Shown: positions 1 through 13,260 of the stretch, one piece after another
How positions within the stretch are numbered: position 1 is the first letter of the stretch
Layout: each line of letters starts with the position of its first letter
Assembly: GCA_964019135.1 (NCBI GenBank)
Contig: OZ025260.1
Location: 24,856,254-24,920,253, forward strand
Direction: 5' to 3'
DNA from: Arenicola marina
Taxonomy: Eukaryota > Annelida > Polychaeta > Arenicolidae
DNA: 64,000 nt
Translations under genes and position numbers: made by a program
Notes under the pieces: generated by a model
Told to the model about the DNA's origin: nothing
Databases searched by the model: none
The model's input: the letters and a program-made list of their open reading frames with translations, nothing else

Positions 1-3000
1 CGATGTCCGCCTCTCCCTGTCCTCAATGTGATCGCTGTCCGCCCCTCCTTGTCCTCAATGTGATCGCTGTCCGCTCCTCCCTGTCCTCAATGTGATCGCT
101 GTGCGCTCCTCTCTGTCCTCAATGTGATCGCTGTCCGCCCCTCCCTGTCCTCAATGTGATCGCTGTCCGATCCTCCCTATCCTCAATGTGATCGCTCTCC
201 GCCCCTTCCCGTCCTCAATGTGATTGCTGTCCGCCCCTCCCTGTCCTCAATGTGATCGCTGTCGGCCCCTCCCTGTCATCAATGTGATCGCTGTCCGCCC
301 CTCCCTGTCCTCAATGTGATCGCTGTCCGCCCCTCCCTGGTGTCCTCAATGTGATCGCCGTCCACCCCTCCCTGTCCTCAATGTGATCGCTGTCCGCCCC
401 TCCTTGTCCTCAATGTGATCGCTGTCCGCTCCTCCCTGTCCTCAATGTGATCGCTGTGCGCTCCTCTCTCTCCTCAATGTGATCGCTGTCCGCCCCTCCC
501 TGTCCTCAATGTGATCGCTGTCCGATCCTCCCTATCCTCAATGTGATCGCTCTCCGCCCCTTCCCGTCCTCAATGTGATCGCTGTCCGCCCCGCCCTGTC
601 CTCAATGTGATCGCTGTCGGCCCCTCCCTGTCATCAATGTGATCGCTGTCCGCCCCTGCCTGACCTCAATGTGATTGCTGTCCGCCCCTCCCTGACCTCA
701 ATGTGATCGCTGTCCGCCCCTCCATGGTGTCCTCAATGGGATCGCCGTCCACCCCTCCCTGTCCTCAATGTGATCGCTGTCCGCCCCTCCCTGTCCTCAA
801 TGTGATCGCTGTCCGTCGCTTCCTGTCCTCAATGTGATCGCCGTCCGCCCCTCCATGTCCTCAATGTGATCGCTCTCCGATCCTCCCTATCCTCAATGTG
901 ATCGCTCTCCGCCCCTTCCCGTCCTCAATGTGATCGCTGTCCGCCCCTCCCTGTCCTCAATGTGATCGCTGTCCGCCCCTCCCTGTCCTCAATGTGATCG
1001 CTGTCCGCCCCTCCCTGGTGTCCTCAATGTGATCGCTGTCCACCCCTCCCCGTCCTCAATGTGATCGCTGTCCGCCCCTCCCTGTCCTCAATGTGATCGC
1101 TGTCCGCCGCTTCCTGTCCTCAATGTGATCGCCGTCCGCCCCTCCATGTCCTCAATGTGATCGCTGTCCGCCCCTCCCTGTCCTCAATGTGACCGCTGTA
1201 CGCCCCTCCCTGTCCTCAATGTGATCGCTGTCCGCCGCTTCCTGTCCTCAATGTGATCGCTGTCCACCCCTCCCTGTCCTCAATGTGATCGCTGTCCGCC
1301 CCTCCCCTTCCTCAATGTGATCGCTGTCCACCCCTCCCTGTCCTGAATGTGATCGCTGTCCGCCCCTCCCCGTCCTCAATGTGATCGCTGTCCGTCCCTC
1401 CCTGTCCTCAATGTGATCGCTGTCCGCCACTCCCTGTCCTCAATGTGATCGCTATCCGCCCCTCCCCGTCCTCAATGTGATCGTTGTAAGCCCCTCCCTG
1501 TCTTCAATGTGATCGTTGTCCGCCCCTCCCTGTCCTCAATGTGATCGCTGTCCCCCCCTCCCCGTCCTCAATATGATCGCTGTCCGCCCCTCTCTGTCCT
1601 CAATGTGATCGTTGTCCGCCGCTCCCTGTCCGTAATGTGATCGCTGTCCGCCCCTCCCTGTCCTCAATCTGATCGCTGTCCGTCCCTCCCTGTCCTCAAT
1701 GTGATCGCTGTCCGCCCCTCTCTGCCCTCAATGTGATCGCTGTCCGCCCCTCTCTGTCCTCAATGTGATCGTTGTCCGCCCCTCCCTGTCCTCAATGTGA
1801 TCGATGTCCGCTTCTCCCTGTCCTCAATGTGATCGCTGTCCGCCCTTCCCTGTCCTCAATGTGATCGTTGTCCGCCCCTCCCTGTCCTCAATGTGATCGA
1901 TGTCCGCCTCTCCCTGTCCTCAATGTGATCGCTGTCCGCCCCTCCTTGTCCTCAATGTGATCGCTGTCGGCCCCTGCCGGTCCTCAATGTGATCGCTGTC
2001 CGCCCCTCCCTGGTGTCCTCAATGTGATCGCCGTCCACCCCTCCCCGTCCTCAATGTGATCGCTGTCCGCCCCTCCCTGTCCTCAATGTGATCGCTGTCC
2101 GCCGCTTCCTGTCCTCAATGTGATCGCCGTCCGCCCCTCCATGTCCTCAATGTGATCGCTGTCCGCCCCTCCCTGTCCTCAATGTGACCGCTGTCCGCCC
2201 CTGCTGGTCCTCAATGTGATCGCTGTCCACCCCTCCCTGTCCTCAATGTGATTGCTGCCCGCCACTCCCTGTCCTCAATGTGATTGCTGTCCGCCCCTCC
2301 CTGTCCTCAATGTGATCGCTGTCCACCCCTCCCTGTCCTCAATGGGATCGCTGTCCGCCCCTCTCCGTCCTCAATGTGATTGCTGTCCATCCCTCTCCGT
2401 CCTAAATGTGACTGCTGTCCGCCCCTCCCTGTCCTCAATGTGATCGCTGTCCACCCCTCCCTGTCCTCAATGGGATCGCTGTCCGCCCCTCTCCGTCCTC
2501 AATATGAACGCTGTCCGCCCCTCCATGTCCTCAATGTGATCGCTGTCCACCCCTCCCTGTCCTCAATGTGATCGCTGTCCGCCCCTCCCTGTCCTCAATG
2601 TGACCGCTGTACGCCCCTCCATGTCCTCAATGTGATCGCTGTCCGCCCCTCCCTGGCCTCAATGTGACCGCTGTACGCCCCTCCCTGTCCTCAACGTGAT
2701 CGCTGTCCGCCCCTCCCTGTCCTCAATGTGATCGCTGTCCATCCCTCCCTGTCCTCAATGTGATCGCTGTCCGCCCCTCCCTGTCCTCAATGTGACCGCT
2801 GTACGCCCCTCCCTGTCCTCAACGTGATCGCTGTCCGCCCCTCACTGTCCTCAATGTGATCACTGTCCACCCCTCCCTGTCCTCAATGTGATCGCTGTCC
2901 GCCCCTCCATGTCCTTAATGTGATCGCTGTCCACCCCTCCCTGTCCTCAACGTGATCGCTGTCCGCCCCTCCCTGTCCTCAATGTGATCGCTGTCCACCC

Positions 3001-6000
3001 CTCCCTGTCCTCAATGTGATTGCTGCCCGCCACTCCCTGTCCTCAATGTGATTGCTGTCTGCCCCTCCCTGTCCTCAATGTGATCGCTGTCCGCCCCTCC
3101 CTGTCCTCAATGTGATCGCTGTCCCCCCCTCCCTGTCCTCAATGTGATCACTCTCCGCCCCTCCCTGTCCTCAATGTGATCGCTGTCCGCCCCTCCCTGT
3201 TCTCAATGTGATCGCTGTCCGATCCTCCCTGTCCTCAATGTGATCGCTGTCCGCCCCTCTCCGTCCTCAATGTGATCGCTGTCCGCGCCTCCCCGTCCTC
3301 AATGTGATCGCTGTCCGCCCCTCCCTGTCCTCAATGTGATCGCTGTCCGCCCCTCCCTGTCTTCAATGTGATCACTGTCTGCGCCTCCCCGTCCTCAATG
3401 TGATAGCTGAGCGCCCCTCCCTGTCCTCAATGTGATCGTTATCCGCCCCTCCCCGTCCTCAATGGGATTGCTGTCCGCCCCTCCCTGTCCTCAATGTGAT
3501 CGCTGTCCGCCCCTCCCCGTCCTCAATGTGTTCGCTGTCCGCCCCTCCCTGTCCTCAATGTGATCGCTGTCCGCCCCTCCCTGTCCTCAATGTGATCGCT
3601 GTCCGCCCCTCCCTGTCCTCAATGTGATCGCTGTCCGCCCCTCCCTGTCCTCAATGTGATCGCTGTCCGATCCTTCTTGTCTTCAATGTGATCGCTGTCC
3701 GCCCCTCTCTGTCCTCAATGTGATCGCTGTCCGCCCCTCCCTGTCCTCAATGTGATCGCTGTCCGATCCTTCTTGTCTTCAATGTGATTGCTGTCCGCCC
3801 CTCTCTGTCCTCAATGTGATCGCTGTCCGCCCCTCCCTGTCCTCAATGTGATCACTGTCCGCCCCTCCCTGTTCTAAATGTGATTGCTGTCCGCCCGTCC
3901 CTGTCCTCAACGTGATCGCTGTCCGCCCCTTTCTGTCCTCAATGTGATCGCTGCCCGCCTCTCTCTGTCCTCAATGTAATCGCTGTCTGATCCTCCCTGT
4001 CCTCAATGTGATCGCTGTCCGTCCCTCCCTGTCCTCAATGTAATCGCTGTCTGATCCTCCCTTTCCTGAATGTGATGGCTCTCCGTCCCTCCCTGTCCTC
4101 AATGTGATCGCTGTCCGCCCCTCCCTGTCCTCAATGTGATCGTTATCCGCCCCTCCCCGTCCTCAATGTGATCGTTGTCCGCCTCTCCCTGTCCTCAATG
4201 TGATCGCTGTACCCCCTCCCTGTCCTCAATGTGATCGCTGTCCGCCCCTCCCTGTCCTCAATGTGATCGCTGTCCGATCCTTCCTGTCCTCAATGTGATC
4301 GCTGTCCGCCACTCCCCGTCCTCAATATGATCGCTGTCCGCCCCTCTCTGTCCTCAATGTGATCGTTGTCCGCCGCTCCCTGTCCATAATGTGATCGCTG
4401 TCCGCCCCTCCCTGTCCTCAATCTGATCGCTGTCCGCCCCTCCCTGTCCGCAATGTGGTCGCTGTCCGCCCCTCTCTGTCCTCAATGTGATCGCTGTCCG
4501 CCCATCTCTGTCCTCAATGTGATCGCTGTCCGCCCCTCCCTGTCCTCAATGTGACCGCTGTACGCCCCTTCCTGTCCTCAATGTGATCGCTGTCCGCCCC
4601 TGCCTGTCCTCAATGTAATCGCTGTCCACCCCTCCCTGTCCTCAATGTGATTGCTGTCCGCCCCTCCCTGTCCTCAATGTGATCGCTGTCCACCCCTCCC
4701 TGTCCTCAATGGGATCGCTGTCCGCCCCTCTCCGTCCTCAATGTGATTGCTGTCCATCCCTCTCCGTCCTCAATGTGACTGCTGTCCGCCCCTCCCTGTC
4801 CTCAATGTGATCGCTGTCCACCCCTCCCTGTCCTCAATGGGATCGCTGTCCGCCCCTCTCCGTCCTCAATATGAACCCTGTCCGCCCCTCCATGTCCTCA
4901 ATGTGATCGCTGTCCACCCCTCCCTGTCCTCAGTGTGATCGCTGTGCGCCCCTCCCTGTCCTCAATGTGACCGCTGTACGCCCCTCCATGTCCTCAATGT
5001 GATCGCTGTCCGCCCCTCCCTGGCCTCAATGTGATCGCTATACGCCCCTCCCTGTCCTCAACGTGATCGCTGTCCGCCCCTCCTTGTCCTCAATGTGATC
5101 GCTGTCCACCCCTCCCTGTCCTCAATGTGATCGCTGTCCGCCCCTCCCTGTCCTCAATGTGACCGCTGTACGCCCCTCCCTGTCCTCAACGTGATCGCTG
5201 TCCGCCCCTCACTGTCCTCAATGTGATCACTGTCCGCCCCTCCCTGTCCTCAATGTGATCGCTGTCCGCCCCTCCATGTCCTTAATGTGATCGCTGTCCA
5301 CCCCTCCCTGTCCTCAACGTGATCGCTGTCCGCCCCTCCCTGTCCTCAATGTGATCGCTGTCCACCCCTCCCTGTCCTCAATGTGATTGCTGCCCGCCAC
5401 TCCCTGTCCTCAATGTGATTGCTGTCTGCCCCTCCCTGTCCTCAATGTGATCGCTGTCCGCCCCTCCCTGTCCTCAATGTGATCGCTCTCCGCCCCTCCC
5501 TGTCCTCAATGTGATCACTCTCCGCCCCTCCCTGTCCTCAATGTGATCGCTGTCCGCCCCTCCCTGTTCTCAATGTGATCGCTGTCCGATCCTCCCTGTC
5601 CTCAATGTGATCGCTGTCCGCCCCTCTCCGTCCTCAATGTGATCGCTGTCCGCGCCTCCCCGTCCTCAATGTGATCGCTGTCCGCCCCTCCCTGTCCTCA
5701 ATGTGATCGCTGTCCGCCCCTCCCTGTCTTCAATGTGATCACTGTCTGCGCCTCCCCGTCCTCAATGTGATCGCTGAGCGCCCCTCCCTGTCCTCAATGT
5801 GATCGTTATCCGCCCCTCCCCGTCCTCAATGGGATTGCTGTCCGCCCCTCCCTGTCCTCAATGTGATCGCTGTCCGCCCCTCCCAGTCCTCAATGTGATC
5901 GCTGTCCGCCCCTCCCCGTCCTCAATGTGATCGCTGTCCGCCCCTCCCTGTCCTCAATGTGATCGCTGTCCGCCCCTCCCTGTCCTCAATGTGATCGCAG

Positions 6001-7299
6001 TCCGCCCCTCCCCGTCCTCAATGTGTTCGCTGTCCGCCCCTCCCTGTCCTCAATGTGATCGCTGTCCGCCCCTCCCTGTCCTCAATGTTATCGCTGTCCG
6101 CCCCTCCCTGTCCTCAATGTGTTCGCTGTCCGCCCCTCCCTGTCCTCAATGTGATCGCTGTCCGATCCTTCCTGTCCTCAATATGATCGCTGTCCGCCCC
6201 TCTCTGTCCTCAATGTGATTGCTGTCCGCCCCTCTCTGTCCTCAATGTGATCGCTGTCCGCCCCTCCCTGTCCTCAATGTGATCACTGTCCGCCCCTCCC
6301 TGTCCTAAATGTGATTGCTGTCCGCCCCTCCCTGTCCTCAACGTGATCGCTGTCCGCCCCTTTCTGTCCTCAATGTGATCGCTGTCCGTCCTTCCCTGTG
6401 CTCAATGTAATCGCTCTCTGATCCTCCCTGTCCTCGACGTGATCGCTGCCCACCCCTCCCTGTCCTCAATGTGATCGCTGTCCGTCCCTCCCTGTCCTCA
6501 ATGTAATCGCTGTCTGATCCGCCCTGTCCTCAATGTGATCGCTGTCCGCCCCTCCCTGTCCTCAATGTGATGGCTGTCCGCCCCTCTCTGTCCTCAATGT
6601 GATCGCTGCCCGCCGCTCTCTGTCCTCAATGTAATCGCTGTCTGATCCTCCCTGTCCTCAATATGATCGCTGTCCGCCCCTCCCTGTCCTCAATGTGATC
6701 GCTGTCCGCCCCTCCCTGTCCTCAATGTGATCGCTGTCCGTCCCTCCCTGTCCTCAATGTAATCGCTGTCTGATCCTCCCTGTCCTCAATGTGATGGCTC
6801 TCCGTCCCTCCCTGTCCTCAATGTGATCGCTGTCCGCCCCTCCCTGTCCTCAATGTGATCGCTATCCGCCCCTCCCCGTCCTCAATGTGATCGTTGTCCG
6901 CCTCTCCCTGTCCTCAATGTGATCGCTGTCCCCCCCTCCCTGTCCTCAATGTGATCGCTGTCCGCCCCTCCCTGTCCTCAATGTGATCGCTGTCCGATCC
7001 TTCCTGTCCTCAATGTGATCGCTGTCCGCCACTCCCCGTCCTCAATATGATCGCTGTCCGCCCCTCTCTGTCCTCAATGTTATCGTTGTCCGCCGCTCCC
7101 TGTCGATAATGTGATCGCTGTCCGCCCCTCCCTGTCCTCAATCTGATCGCTTTCCGCCCCTCCCTGTCCGCAATGTGGTCGCTGTCCGCCCCTCTCTGTC
7201 CTCAATGTGATCGCTGTCCGCCCATCTCTGTCCTCAATGTGATCGTTGTCCGCCCCTCCCTGTCCTCAATGTGATCGATATCCGCCCCTCCCTGTCCTC

Positions 7300-10200
7300 A
7301 ATGTGACCGCTGTACGCCCCTCCCTGTCCTCAATGTGATCGCTGTCCGCCCCTCCCTGTCCTCAATGTGATCGCTGTCCACCCCTCCCTGTCCTCAATGT
7401 GATTGCTGCCCGCCACTCCCTGTCCTCAATGTGATCGCTGGGCGATCCCCCCTGTCCTCAATGTGATCGCTGTCCGCCCCTCCCTGTCCTCAATGTGATC
7501 GCTGTCCGCCCCTCCCTGCCCACAACTTGATCGCTGTCCGCGCCTCCCCGTCCTCAATGTGATCGCTGTCCGCCCCTCCCTGTCCTCAATGTGATCTCTG
7601 TCCGCCCCCCTCTGTCCTCAAAGTGATCGCAGTCCGCGCCTCCCCGTCCTCAATGTGATCGTTGTCCGCGCCTCCCCGTCCTCAATGTGATCGCTGTCCG
7701 CCCCTCTGTGTCCGCAATGTGATCGCTGTCCGCCCCTCTCTGTCCTCAATGTGATCGCTGTCCGCCCCTCCCCGTCCACAATGTGATGGCTGCCCGCCCC
7801 TCCATGTCCTCAATGTGATCGATGTCCGCCCCTCTCTGTCCTCAATGTGATCGCTGTCCGCCCCTCCCCGTCCACAATGTGATCGCTGTCCACCCCTCCC
7901 TGTCCTCAATGTGATGGCTGTCCGCCACTCCCTATCCTTAATGTGATCGCTGTCCGCCCCTCTCTGTCCTCAATGTGATCGCTGTCCGCGCCTCCCCGTC
8001 CTCAATGTGATCGCTGTCCGCCCCTCCCTGTCCTCAATGTGATCGCTGTCCGCCCCTCCCTGTCCTCAATGTGATCGCTGTCCACCCCTCCCTGTCCTCA
8101 ATGTGATCGATGTCCGCCCCTTCCTGTCCTCAATGTGATCGCTGTCCACCCCTCCCTGTCCTCAACGTGATCGCTGTCCGCCCCTCCCTGTCCTCAATGT
8201 GATCACTGTCCGCCCCTCCCTGTCCTAAATGTGATTGCTGTCCGCCCCTCCCTGTCCTCAACGTGATCGCTGTCCGCCCCTTTCTGTCCTCAATGTGATC
8301 GCTGTCCGTCCTTCCCTGTGCTCAATGTAATCGCTCTCTGATCCTCCCTGTCCTCGACGTGATCGCTGCCCACCCCTCCCTGTCCTCAATGTGATCGCTG
8401 TCCGTCCCTCCCTGTCCTCAATGTAATCGCTGTCTGATCCGCCCTGTCCTCAATGTGATCGCTGTCCGCCCCTCCCTGTCCTCAATGTGATGGCTGTCCG
8501 CCCCTCTCTGTCCTCAATGTGATCGCTGCCCGCCGCTCTCTGTCCTCAATGTAATCGCTGTCTGATCCTCCCTGTCCTCAATATGATCGCTGTCCGCCCC
8601 TCCCTGTCCTCAATGTGATCGCTGTCCGTCCCTCCCTGTCCTCAATGTAATCGCTGTCTGATCCTCCCTGTCCTCAATGTGATGGCTCTCCGTCCCTCCC
8701 TGTTCTCAATGTGATCGCTGTCCGCCCCTCCCTGTCCTCAATGTGATCGCTATCCGCCCCTCCCCGTCCTCAATGTGATCGTTGTCCGCCTCTCCCTGTC
8801 CTCAATGTGATCGCTGTCCCCCCCTCCCTGTCCTCAATGTGATCGCTGTCCGCCCCTCCCTGTCCTCAATGTGATCGCTGTCCGATCCTTCCTGTCCTCA
8901 ATGTGATCGCTGTCCGCCACTCCCCGTCCTCAATATGATCGCTGTCCGCCCCTCTCTGTCCTCAATGTGATCGTTGTCCGCCGCTCCCTGTCCATAATGT
9001 GATCGCTGTCCGCCCCTCTCTGTCCTCAATGTGATCGCTGTCCGCCCATCTCTGTCCTCAATGTGATCGTTGTCCGCCCCTCCCTGTCCTCAATGTGATC
9101 GAAGTCCGCCCCTCCCTGTCCTCAATGTGACCGCTGTACGCCCCTCCCTGTCCTCAATGTGATCGCTGTCCGCCCCTCCCTGTCCTCAATGTGATCGCTG
9201 TCCACCCCTCCCTGTCCTCAATGTGATTGCTGCCCGCCACTCCCTGTCCTCAATGTGATCGCTGGGCGATCCCCCCTGTCCTCAATGTGATCGCTGTCCG
9301 CCCCTCCCTGTCCTCAATGTGATCGCTGTCCGCCCCTCCCTGCCCACAACTTGATCGCTGTCCGCGCCTCCCCGTCCTCAATGTGATCGCTGTCCGCCCC
9401 TCCCTGTCCTCAATGTGATCTCTGTCCGCCCCCCTCTGTCCTCAAAGTGATCGCAGTCCGCGCCTCCCCGTCCTCAATGTGATCGTTGTCCGCGCCTCCC
9501 CGTCCTCAATGTGATCGCTGTCCGCCCCTCTGTGTCCGCAATGTGATCGCTGTCCGCCCCTCTCTGTCCTCAATGTGATCGCTGTCCGCCCCTCCCCGTC
9601 CACAATGTGATGGCTGCCCGCCCCTCCATGTCCTCAATGTGATCGATGTCCGCCCCTCTCTGTCCTCAATGTGATCGCTGTCCGCCCCTCCCCGTCCACA
9701 ATGTGATCGCTGTCCACCCCTCCCTGTCCTCAATGTGATGGCTGTCCGCCACTCCCTATCCTTAATGTGATCGCTGTCCGCCCCTCTCTGTCCTCAATGT
9801 GATCGCTGTCCGCGCCTCCCCGTCCTCAATGTGATCGCTGTCCGACCCTCCCTGTCCTCAATGTGATCGCTGTCCGCCCCTCCCTGTCCTCAATGTGATC
9901 GCTGTCCACCCCTCCCTGTCCTCAATGTGATCGCTGTCCGCCCTTTCCTGTCCTCAATGTGATCGCTGTCCACCCCTCCCTGTCCTCAACGTGATCGCTG
10001 TCCGCCCCTCCCCGTCCTCAATGTGATCGCTGTCCGTCCTTCCCTGTCCTCAATGTGATCGCTGTCCGCCCCTCCCTGTCCTCAATGTGATCGCTATCCG
10101 CCCCTCCCCGTCCTCAATGTGATAGTTGTCCGCCCCTCCCTGTCCTCAATGTGATCGTTGTCCGCCCCTTCCTGTCCTCAATGTGATCGCTGTCCCCCCC

Positions 10201-13200
10201 TCCCTGTCCTCAATGTGATCGCTGTCCGCCCCTCCCTGTCCTCAATGTGATCGCTGTCCGATCCTTCCTGTCCTCAATGTGATCGCTGTCCGCCCCTCCC
10301 CGTCCTCAATATGATCGCTGTCCGCCCCTCTCTGTCCTCAATGTGATCGTTGTCCGCCGCTCCCTGTCCATAATGTGATCGCTGTCCGCCCCTCTCTGTC
10401 CTCAATGTGATCGCTGTCCGCCCCCCTCTGTCCTCAATGTGATCGTTGTCCGCCCCGTCCTGTCCTCAATGTGATCGATGTCCACCTCTCCCTGTCCTCA
10501 ATGTGATCGCTGTCCGCCCTTCCCTGTCCTCAATGTGATCGTTGTCCGCCCCTCCCTGTCCTCAATGTGATCGATGTCCGCCTCTCCCTGTCCTCAATGT
10601 GATCGCTGTCCGCCCCTCCTTGTCCTCAATGTGATCGCTGTCCGCTCCTCCCTGTCCTCAATGTGATCGCTGTGCGCTCCTCTCTGTCCTCAATGTGATC
10701 GCTGTCCGCCCCTCCCTATCCTCAATGTGATCGCTCTCCGCCCCTTCCTGTCCTCAATGTGATCGCTGTCCGCGCCTCCCTGTCCTCAATGTGATCGCTG
10801 TCGGCCCCTCCCTGTCATCAATGTGATCGCTGTCCGCCCCTGCCTGTCCTCAATGTGATCGCTGTCCGCCCCTCCCTGGTGTCCTCAATGTGATCGCCCT
10901 CCACCCCTCCCTGTCCTCAATGTGATCGCTGTCCGCGCCTCCCCGTCCTCAATGTGATCGCTGTCCGCCCCTCCCTGTCCTCAATGTGATCGCTGTCCGC
11001 CGCTTCCTGTCCTCAATGTGATCGCCGTCCGCCCCTCCCTGTCCTCAATGTGATTGCTGCCCGCCACTCCCTGTCCTCAATGTGATCGCTGGGCGATCCC
11101 CCCTGTCCTCAATGTGATCGCTGTCCGCCCCTCCCTGTCCTCAATGTGATCGCTGTCCGCCCCTCCCTGCCCACAACTTGATCGCTGTCCGCGCCTCCCC
11201 GTCCTCAATGTGATCGCTGTCCGCCCCTCCCTGTCCTCAATGTGATCTCTGTCCGCCCCCCTCTGTCCTCAAAGTGATCGCAGTCCGCGCCTCCCCGTCC
11301 TCAATGTGATCGTTGTCCGCGCCTCCCCGTCCTCAATGTGATCGCTGTCCGCCCCTCTGTGTCCGCAATGTGATCGCTGTCCGCCCCTCTCTGTCCTCAA
11401 TGTGATCGCTGTCCGCCCCTCCCCGTCCACAATGTGATGGCTGCCCGCCCCTCCATGTCCTCAATGTGATCGATGTCCGCCCCTCTCTGTCCTCAATGTG
11501 ATCGCTGTCCGCCCCTCCCCGTCCACAATGTGATCGCTGTCCACCCCTCCCTGTCCTCAATGTGATGGCTGTCCGCCACTCCCTATCCTTAATGTGATCG
11601 CTGTCCGCCCCTCTCTGTCCTCAATGTGATCGCTGTCCGCGCCTCCCCGTCCTCAATGTGATCGCTGTCCGCCCCTCCCTGTCCTCAATGTGATCGCTGT
11701 CCGCCCCTCCCTGTCCTCAATGTGATCGCTGTCCACCCCTCCCTGTCCTCAATGTGATCGCTGTCCGCCCCTTCCTGTCCTCAATGTGATCGCTGTCCAC
11801 CCCTCCCTGTCCTCAACGTGATCGCTGTCCGCCCCTCCCTGTCCTCAATGTGATCACTGTCCGCCCCTCCCTGTCCTAAATGTGATTGCTGTCCGCCCCT
11901 CCCTGTCCTCAACGTGATCGCTGTCCGCCCCTTTCTGTCCTCAATGTGATCGCTGTCCGTCCTTCCCTGTGCTCAATGTAATCGCTCTCTGATCCTCCCT
12001 GTCCTCGACGTGATCGCTGCCCACCCCTCCCTGTCCTCAATGTGATCGCTGTCCGTCCCTCCCTGTCCTCAATGTAATCGCTGTCTGATCCGCCCTGTCC
12101 TCAATGTGATCGCTGTCCGCCCCTCCCTGTCCTCAATGTGATGGCTGTCCGCCCCTCTCTGTCCTCAATGTGATCGCTGCCCGCCGCTCTCTGTCCTCAA
12201 TGTAATCGCTGTCTGATCCTCCCTGTCCTCAATATGATCGCTGTCCGCCCCTCCCTGTCCTCAATGTGATCGCTGTCCGTCCCTCCCTGTCCTCAATGTA
12301 ATCGCTGTCTGATCCTCCCTGTCCTCAATGTGATGGCTCTCCGTCCCTCCCTGTTCTCAATGTGATCGCTGTCCGCCCCTCCCTGTCCTCAATGTGATCG
12401 CTATCCGCCCCTCCCCGTCCTCAATGTGATCGTTGTCCGCCTCTCCCTGTCCTCAATGTGATCGCTGTCCCCTCCTCCCTGTCCTCAATGTGATCGCTGT
12501 CCGCCCCTCCCTGTCCTCAATGTGATCGCTGTCCGATCCTTCCTGTCCTCAATGTGATCGCTGTCCGCCACTCCCCGTCCTCAATATGATCGCTGTCCGC
12601 CCCTCTCTGTCCTCAATGTGATCGTTGTCCGCCGCTCCCTGTCCATAATGTGATCGCTGTCCGCCCCTCTCTGTCCTCAATGTGATCGCTGTCCGCCCAT
12701 CTCTGTCCTCAATGTGATCGTTGTCCGCCCCTCCCTGTCCTCAATGTGATCGAAGTCCGCCCCTCCCTGTCCTCAATGTGACCGCTGTACGCCCCTCCCT
12801 GTCCTCAATGTGATCGCTGTCCGCCCCTCCCTGTCCTCAATGTGATCGCTGTCCACCCCTCCCTGTCCTCAATGTGATTGCTGCCCGCCACTCCCTGTCC
12901 TCAATGTGATCGCTGGGCGATCCCCCCTGTCCTCAATGTGATCGCTGTCCGCCCCTCCCTGTCCTCAATGTGATCGCTGTCCGCCCCTCCCTGCCCACAA
13001 CTTGATCGCTGTCCGCGCCTCCCCGTCCTCAATGTGATCGCTGTCCGCCCCTCCCTGTCCTCAATGTGATCTCTGTCCGCCCCCCTCTGTCCTCAAAGTG
13101 ATCGCAGTCCGCGCCTCCCCGTCCTCAATGTGATCGTTGTCCGCGCCTCCCCGTCCTCAATGTGATCGCTGTCCGCCCCTCTGTGTCCGCAATGTGATCG

Positions 13201-13260
13201 CTGTCCGCCCCTCTCTGTCCTCAATGTGATCGCTGTCCGCCCCTCCCCGTCCACAATGTG
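7300..13260. repeat. Four-copy higher-order repeat of 1,824 bp inside A1
   Basis: A rare variant unit (CCTGCCCACAACTTGATCG) recurs with its GCCCAC at 7,518, 9,342, 11,169 and 12,993. The spacings are 1,824, 1,827 and 1,824 bp, i.e. 57 units; the odd 3 bp comes from one longer GGTG-type unit. Neighbouring variants (CTCAAAGTGATCGCAG, TGTGTCCGCAATG) recur in the same order, which shows block duplication rather than chance similarity. Block edges are approximate because all units are related. Confidence 0.85.

Noticed and set aside
1248..1430. Short frames of 60-75 codons in arrays A1 and A2 (for example here and at 7,682, 9,506, 57,503 and 61,195)
   Set aside because: They are the 32-bp unit (or 193-bp block) read through its three registers. 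Identical copies recur only because the DNA blocks are duplicated.
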